Below, piece by piece: positions 14,229 through 15,498 of a stretch of 15,498 nt of DNA. Positions within the stretch are counted from its first letter, which is position 1. The number at the start of each line of letters is the position of its first letter. The notes below the pieces were generated by a model. It had not been told where the DNA came from. It searched no databases and worked only from the letters and a program-made list of their open reading frames with translations. This DNA comes from Oxalobacter formigenes (GTDB lineage Bacteria; Pseudomonadota; Gammaproteobacteria; Burkholderiales; Burkholderiaceae_D): the NCBI GenBank assembly GCA_019424645.1, contig JAHYZB010000044.1:1-15498 (forward strand), given 5' to 3'. The translations under genes were made by a program, and so were the position numbers.

Positions 14229-15056
14229 ATGAATAGCGAGGCCATCAAAAAAGCGGCACAACTCATTCATGAAGCCGACAGTCTTTTTATCGGTACCGGT
14301 GCAGGCATGGGTGTCGATTCCGGACTGGCTGATTTTCGTGGCAATCATGGATTCTGGAAGGCTTATCCAAAACTGGGAAGCGCCGGCATCGAGTTTACCG
14401 AAATGGCAAACCCGATGGCTTTTGTCAAGAATCCCAGACAGGCATGGGGATTTTATGGACACCGTTTAAACCAGTATCGGCAGACAAAACCTCACGCCGG
14501 TTTCGATATACTCAAAAAACTGGGCGAAAGCAGGTCACTGGGCTATTTCGTTTTCACTAGCAATGTCGACGGGCAATTCCAGAAAGCAGGTTTCGATCCG
14601 GCTATCATCGCCGAGTGTCACGGCTCGATTCATCATCTCCAGTGTGAAGACAGATGTACAGGTGCAATCTGGGAAGCGGACAAATTGCAGGTTGAAGTCG
14701 ATACGGATAATTGCCTTCTGACGTCTGAATTGCCCGTTTGCCCCGAATGCCGTTCCCTTGCACGTCCCAATATCCTGATGTTCAACGACTGGGGCTGGAT
14801 TGGCGACCGCACCGAATGGCAAATTGCAAAGCTTAACCAGTGGTATCACCGGACGAAAAAAATGGCAGTCATTGAACTGGGTGCAGGCATTCATGTTCCA
14901 ACCGTCCGGAGAGTGTGCGAATCTTTCAATGTCCCCATGATCCGGATCAATCCCGGTGAACCGCAGGTTCGCAGTAAAAACGATGTCAGTCTGCCACTGG
15001 GCGCTCTTGATGCTCTTGAACAGATTTATGGCGAATTTCAAAAATTAAATAACTGA
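14229..15056 (+). CDS. Divergent Sir2-family (sirtuin) NAD-dependent deacylase-like protein
   Basis: Sirtuins use NAD+ to remove acyl groups from lysines or, in some branches, to ADP-ribosylate. This 275-residue protein has GTGAGMGVDSGLADFRG (22-38), the family's GAGxS-GIPDFRG NAD-binding region. TSNVDGQFQKAGF (110-122) stands for TQNIDxLHxxAG, with Ser instead of Gln but the Asn and Asp kept. The catalytic histidine is H131 in CHGSIHHLQC. Four zinc-ribbon cysteines are C139, C143, C171 and C174, and ARPNILMFNDW takes the place of RPxVVxFGE. The usual GTS near the C-terminus is replaced by ELGAGIHVPTVR. These changes mark a divergent subfamily that I recall from other bacteria but cannot name, so the activity is open. 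The gene has its own promoter, lies 172 bp after ahpF across a terminator, and ends 19 bp before thiM. Confidence 0.85.
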   Translation: MNSEAIKKAAQLIHEADSLFIGTGAGMGVDSGLADFRGNHGFWKAYPKLGSAGIEFTEMANPMAFVKNPRQAWGFYGHRLNQYRQTKPHAGFDILKKLGESRSLGYFVFTSNVDGQFQKAGFDPAIIAECHGSIHHLQCEDRCTGAIWEADKLQVEVDTDNCLLTSELPVCPECRSLARPNILMFNDWGWIGDRTEWQIAKLNQWYHRTKKMAVIELGAGIHVPTVRRVCESFNVPMIRINPGEPQVRSKNDVSLPLGALDALEQIYGEFQKLNN

Positions 15057-15075
15057 ACCTGAAAACGAATTCAAA

Positions 15076-15498
15076 ATGACCTTAAGCGTTCAAGATCTCT
15101 GGAACGACATAACTGCCGTCCGTGAAACTGCCCCGCTCGTGCACTCGATTACCAATCTGGTCGTCATGAGCTACAACGCCAACGCTCTTCTTGCCCTGGG
15201 AGCAGCACCCGTCATGGCACATGCACAGGAAGAAGTCGAGGAAATGGTATCGATTGCCGGTGCACTGGTATTGAATATCGGTACCCTGCAACCGGAATGG
15301 GTCGAAGCCATGAAGCTGGCTGCAAAAAAGGCGGCTTCACTGAACAAGCCGATTATTCTCGACCCTGTTGGTGCAGGAGCGACTTCCTACAGGAACAGGA
15401 CGATTACGGAATTGCTTGTTACGGCAAAACCGACTGTCATTCGTGGAAATGCTTCCGAAATCATGGTCATGGCGGGTTTGTCAACTCGCTCCAAAGGA
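15076..15498 (+). CDS. thiM: Hydroxyethylthiazole kinase, N-terminal 141 residues
   Basis: ThiM phosphorylates the thiazole alcohol of thiamine, a salvage step toward thiamine phosphate. The window ends inside the gene; 141 codons of an expected 260-270 are present. Seen are PLVHSITNLVVMSYNANALLALGAAPVMAHA, written here in two parts as PLVHSITNLVVM and NALLALGAAPVMAHA (thiazole site), then VLNIGTL, ILDPVGAGATSYR and VIRGNASEI, all standard ThiM motifs. The ATG at 15076 is the only sensible start, though no Shine-Dalgarno is obvious. The gene lies 19 bp after the sirtuin gene and so is probably read from the same promoter. No TPP riboswitch can fit directly upstream. Confidence 0.94.
   Translation, partial: MTLSVQDLWNDITAVRETAPLVHSITNLVVMSYNANALLALGAAPVMAHAQEEVEEMVSIAGALVLNIGTLQPEWVEAMKLAAKKAASLNKPIILDPVGAGATSYRNRTITELLVTAKPTVIRGNASEIMVMAGLSTRSKG

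Noticed and set aside
15057..15075. TPP riboswitch ahead of thiM
   Set aside because: The gap is only 19 bp, and the leader ahead of the sirtuin gene is about 15 bp, too short for a THI box.
1..15498. Mobile elements, tRNA genes, CRISPR arrays or horizontally acquired islands
   Set aside because: No transposase, integrase, regularly spaced repeats or tRNA-like sequence was seen; gene order and content are those of a conserved chromosomal core.

Overview
The window looks like a core chromosomal segment of a betaproteobacterium of the order Burkholderiales. The order gyrA-serC-pheA on one strand, next to ompA-ubiG-gph on the other, is the arrangement I know from that group, and metK divergent from lpxL-dapF is also typical. 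The moderate GC, AT-rich intergenic regions and gene content suggest a lower-GC Oxalobacteraceae such as Oxalobacter. That genus call is inference from memory and was not tested by any search. I see no insertion sequence, prophage, tRNA, rRNA or CRISPR array.

Layout. (1) Bases 1-4513, minus strand: gyrA, serC and pheA (pheA cut by the window edge). gyrA and serC overlap by one base (TGATG). A weak hairpin plus T-run lies between serC and pheA. (2) Bases 4514-4998: AT-rich divergent region with a perfect TATAAT ahead of ompA and a dyad at the gyrA ribosome-binding region. (3) Bases 4999-7100, plus strand: an OmpA-type envelope protein with its own strong terminator, then ubiG (ubiquinone synthesis) and gph (phosphoglycolate phosphatase). 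A 12-bp hairpin with T-runs on both strands closes gph and the convergent metK. (4) Bases 7170-8333, minus strand: metK (S-adenosylmethionine synthetase), with a good promoter and a roughly 105-nt leader that can fold. (5) Bases 8733-11393, plus strand: lpxL (lipid A acyltransferase), dapF (diaminopimelate epimerase) and a PPK2-family polyphosphate kinase whose Shine-Dalgarno overlaps the dapF stop. A terminator follows. (6) Bases 11394-14181, plus strand: a Fur-box-like 35-bp inverted repeat, a long structured leader, ahpC, an intercistronic hairpin, ahpF and a terminator. Together these encode the AhpC/AhpF peroxide-reducing pair. (7) Bases 14229-15498, plus strand: a divergent Sir2-family protein and, 19 bp later, thiM (thiazole kinase), cut by the window end.

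The genes are nearly all housekeeping: DNA topology, Ser/Phe synthesis, ubiquinone, SAM, lipid A, diaminopimelate, peroxide defence and thiamine salvage. UbiG consumes the SAM that MetK makes. I find no clearly new multi-gene system. The points most worth a second look are the regulatory RNA and DNA around ahpC (Fur-like box over 330 bp upstream, mutually exclusive leader hairpins, ahpC-ahpF hairpin), Gln at quinolone-determining position 83 of GyrA, the structured metK leader, and the sirtuin-thiM pairing.
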